In this document: piece after piece, positions 62,194-64,000 of the stretch
Position numbering within the stretch: position 1 is the first letter of the stretch
Layout of the letters: the number at the start of each line of letters is the position of its first letter
Assembly: GCF_000353285.1 (NCBI RefSeq)
Contig: NZ_KB731324.1
Span: 80,577 to 144,576, forward strand
Source: Leptolyngbya boryana PCC 6306
Lineage (GTDB): Bacteria > Cyanobacteriota > Cyanobacteriia > Leptolyngbyales > Leptolyngbyaceae
Direction of reading: 5' to 3'
Length of the DNA stretch: 64,000 bases
The notes under the pieces: model-generated
What the model saw: the letters and a program-made list of their open reading frames with translations, nothing else
What the model was told of the DNA's origin: nothing
Databases searched by the model: none
Translations under genes and position numbers: made by a program

Positions 62194-63357
62194 ATGCAGA
62201 CCCAACTCAGAAACCATTCCTCAACGCTCAGCCAGCAACGCAATGCGGAGATCGAACAAAAACTAAGCTGGATGCGTAAAGCGCTGTATGAAACTCATGC
62301 AACTGGTCTACGCTTGCGCGGAATTGATTGGTTTTCCTGGGCAACAGCAGGCGGCTCGAATATGGTTTTGCTAGCTGCTGAAACAGGTGTTGCTGAAGTA
62401 CTTGTGACTTTGGACGGAGCTTGGATTTTGACAGATGAAATCGAAGCTCAGCGGCTTCAAGACGAAGAAATCCCTGCTGGATCTGCTTATCAGTTCGCCG
62501 TCAACCCTTGGACAGAGATCGATATTCGAGAAGCTTTTGTGCGAGAGACAACTCAAGGCGGACGAATCATCAGTGATTTACCCTTGATGACTCTCAACGA
62601 TCGCCCTATCCTAGCAGAAACATCTCTGCCGAATACGTTGGTAAATCGTAAACGATCGCTGTTGCCTAGTGAAGTCGATCGCTATCGCCAAATTGGAAAA
62701 CTCGCTAGCGCAGCCATGACCGAAGTGCTGACCCAGGCTCGCCCCGATTGGACAGAAGTGCAACTTGCGGGAGCGGGAGCTGCTGCTCTTTGGACAAGAG
62801 GACTTCATCCTGCTTTGACTCTAGCTGCTGGAGAACAACGTCTGCAAAAATATCGCCATACGCTTCCTAAACAAGAAAAAATTGGACGAGCTGCGATGCT
62901 AGTCTTTTGTGCGCGTGGATTCGGTCTATATGCCAATCTCACCCGCTTTGTTTACTTCGATCGTCTCTCAGAGACAGAAGCAAGCTTACACCATCAAGTT
63001 CGAGAAATTGAAGCTGCGGCGCTCAATCAATGTCGAGTGGAAACGCCCCTAGATCAGATTTATCTCACTTTACAACAAGCATACGAACAGCATGGTTATC
63101 CAAATGCGATTCGTGAACATCATCAGGGTGGAACAACTGGGTATTTATCCCGTGAAGTGATTGCAACTCCGACTACAAGCGATCGCTTAGCTGCAAATAC
63201 AGCGATGGCTTGGAATCCCAGTCTATCAGGAGCAAAAATCGAAGATACCTTCTTGCTCCATGAAGATGATCATCTCGAAAATCTCACCCTTGATCCAAAC
63301 TGGAATAGCATCGAAGTGCATCAGCAACAACGTCCTCTGCCTCTAGAACGAATCTAG
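62194..63357 (+). CDS. M24-fold protein with altered metal site
   Basis: This 387-residue protein resembles M24 (Xaa-Pro aminopeptidase/creatinase) proteins. The pita-bread fold is suggested by IGKLASAAMTEVLTQARPDWTEVQLAG and the C-terminal REHHQGGTTGYLSRE and SGAKIEDTFLL. The strand that usually carries the first two aspartate metal ligands reads AMLVFCARGFGLYANLTRFV, without them, so a dinuclear metal site is unlikely. Creatinase is a metal-free member of the fold, so catalysis or binding without metal is conceivable. It sits between galT and galK with gaps of 79 and 10 bp, a conserved-looking but unexplained position. Confidence 0.75.
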   Translation: MQTQLRNHSSTLSQQRNAEIEQKLSWMRKALYETHATGLRLRGIDWFSWATAGGSNMVLLAAETGVAEVLVTLDGAWILTDEIEAQRLQDEEIPAGSAYQFAVNPWTEIDIREAFVRETTQGGRIISDLPLMTLNDRPILAETSLPNTLVNRKRSLLPSEVDRYRQIGKLASAAMTEVLTQARPDWTEVQLAGAGAAALWTRGLHPALTLAAGEQRLQKYRHTLPKQEKIGRAAMLVFCARGFGLYANLTRFVYFDRLSETEASLHHQVREIEAAALNQCRVETPLDQIYLTLQQAYEQHGYPNAIREHHQGGTTGYLSREVIATPTTSDRLAANTAMAWNPSLSGAKIEDTFLLHEDDHLENLTLDPNWNSIEVHQQQRPLPLERI

Positions 63358-63367
63358 TTTGACTGAT

Positions 63368-64000
63368 ATGAGTACAGCCACTACATTTACATTTGAGCAA
63401 ATTTTTAACGCTGCTCCCGATGTGCAAGCGATCGCACCCGGACGAGTGAATTTACTCGGCGAACATACTGATTACAATGACGGCTTTGTTCTGCCCACAG
63501 CAATTCCCCAACATACTACGGTTTGCCTTGGAACTAGCTCCGATGATCAATTTCACATTTACTCTCACGATTTAGAAGAGCAAGTCAATTTCTCTTCGCG
63601 TGATCCGATTCCTCAAGGATTTAGTCGCTATGTGATCGGCTGTATTCGTGCGATCGAAGAACAAGGTATAGTTATTCCACCGCTGAATATCTTTGTCACG
63701 TCTTCTGTTCCGATTGGTTCTGGTTTATCGAGTAGTGCTGCGTTAGAAGTGGCGATGCTACGTGCGTTACGATCGCTTCTCAATCTCAAAATTGATGATG
63801 TTCAGATTGCACAGCTTGGGCAGTATGCAGAACGAACTTTTGCTGGCGTACAGTGCGGCATTATGGATCAGATGGCATCAAGCCTAGCTGATTCTGAGCA
63901 TCTTTTATTTCTTGACACGCGAACACTCGATCGAGAATTACTGCCATTTCCAGAAGGATCTACATTTTTGGTGATAGATAGTGGGATTCCGCGCACGTTA
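63368..64000 (+). CDS. galK: Galactokinase, 3' end cut by window
   Basis: GalK phosphorylates galactose at C1. The visible 211 codons contain the galactokinase signature GRVNLLGEHTDYNDGFVLP and the ATP-binding motif PIGSGLSSSAALEVA, followed by GVQCGIMDQMAS with the catalytic aspartate. The start ATG at 63368 lies 10 bp after the preceding stop. The frame is open to the last base, so the C-terminal part lies outside the window. It completes the glf-galE-galT-M24-galK run. Confidence 0.95.
   Translation, partial: MSTATTFTFEQIFNAAPDVQAIAPGRVNLLGEHTDYNDGFVLPTAIPQHTTVCLGTSSDDQFHIYSHDLEEQVNFSSRDPIPQGFSRYVIGCIRAIEEQGIVIPPLNIFVTSSVPIGSGLSSSAALEVAMLRALRSLLNLKIDDVQIAQLGQYAERTFAGVQCGIMDQMASSLADSEHLLFLDTRTLDRELLPFPEGSTFLVIDSGIPRTL

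Overview
The window is cyanobacterial chromosome, most like a filamentous Leptolyngbya-type organism. The HIP1 octamer GCGATCGC and its GCGATC core occur throughout. Cyanobacterium-restricted families (DUF2808, DUF2721, DICT-domain kinases, small conserved hypotheticals) sit beside ordinary metabolic genes. There is no rRNA, phage module or CRISPR array. There is one tRNA (tRNA-Gly, GCC anticodon).

Layout. 0-8 kb: a NarL-type kinase/regulator pair, a DUF2721 gene broken at a T8 run, a secreted unknown, an SDR, a DsbA-like protein, a GAF kinase, then a GNAT enzyme and a chlorite-dismutase-family haem protein on the minus strand. 8-18.7 kb: one tight operon msrA-glk-tal/pgi-gnd-zwf-fbp-fructose-bisphosphate aldolase-padR. 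Its glk is split by a recent 841-bp IS1-family element with an intact 8-bp target duplication. 18.8-21.8 kb: a methionine-rich MXKDX-repeat lipoprotein, a TlpA-like thioredoxin, CcdA, a b-type cytochrome and a YedY/MsrP-like molybdoenzyme. 22-24.6 kb: a convergent histidine kinase/OmpR-type regulator pair and an exported MsrB. 24.7-32.8 kb: a Rieske oxygenase, then a run of SDR, FMN reductase, GMC oxidoreductase, DUF417 (RclC-like), aquaporin, EgtB and VOC genes. 33-41 kb: two DUF2808 paralogues, a Schlafen-like AlbA_2 protein, two small unknowns, a GH63-type glucosidase and egtD. 41.3-42.3 kb: insertion-sequence wreckage. 42.5-50 kb: housekeeping genes and a second molybdoenzyme/cytochrome b pair. 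50-64 kb: a galactofuranosyltransferase-like protein, mannitol metabolism genes, a GH2 hydrolase and a glf-galE-galT-galK cluster cut by the window end.

Main interpretation. From about 8 to 41 kb the window reads as a coordinated oxidative or reactive-chlorine defence island. Promoters of msrA, msrB, the response regulator, the MXKDX operon, the SDR-to-EgtB run, both DUF2808 genes and two small unknown genes carry direct repeats of TTCTCAG spaced 11 bp apart. In most of them the array ends 51-59 bp before the start codon. This is the architecture of OmpR/PhoB-class sites. The best candidate regulator is the OmpR-type protein encoded at 23217-23891, which has four such repeats in its own promoter.

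The parts fit together as follows. An exported methionine-rich lipoprotein could act as a sacrificial oxidant sink. Exported single-cysteine MsrA and MsrB and an MsrP-like molybdoenzyme could repair it. TlpA/CcdA and the b-type cytochrome could carry electrons outward. A cyclic oxidative pentose phosphate pathway in the msrA operon could supply NADPH. Ergothioneine enzymes, the RclC-like protein, the aquaporin and the chlorite-dismutase-family protein extend the theme. The repeats and gene order are read directly from the sequence; the physiological role is inference.
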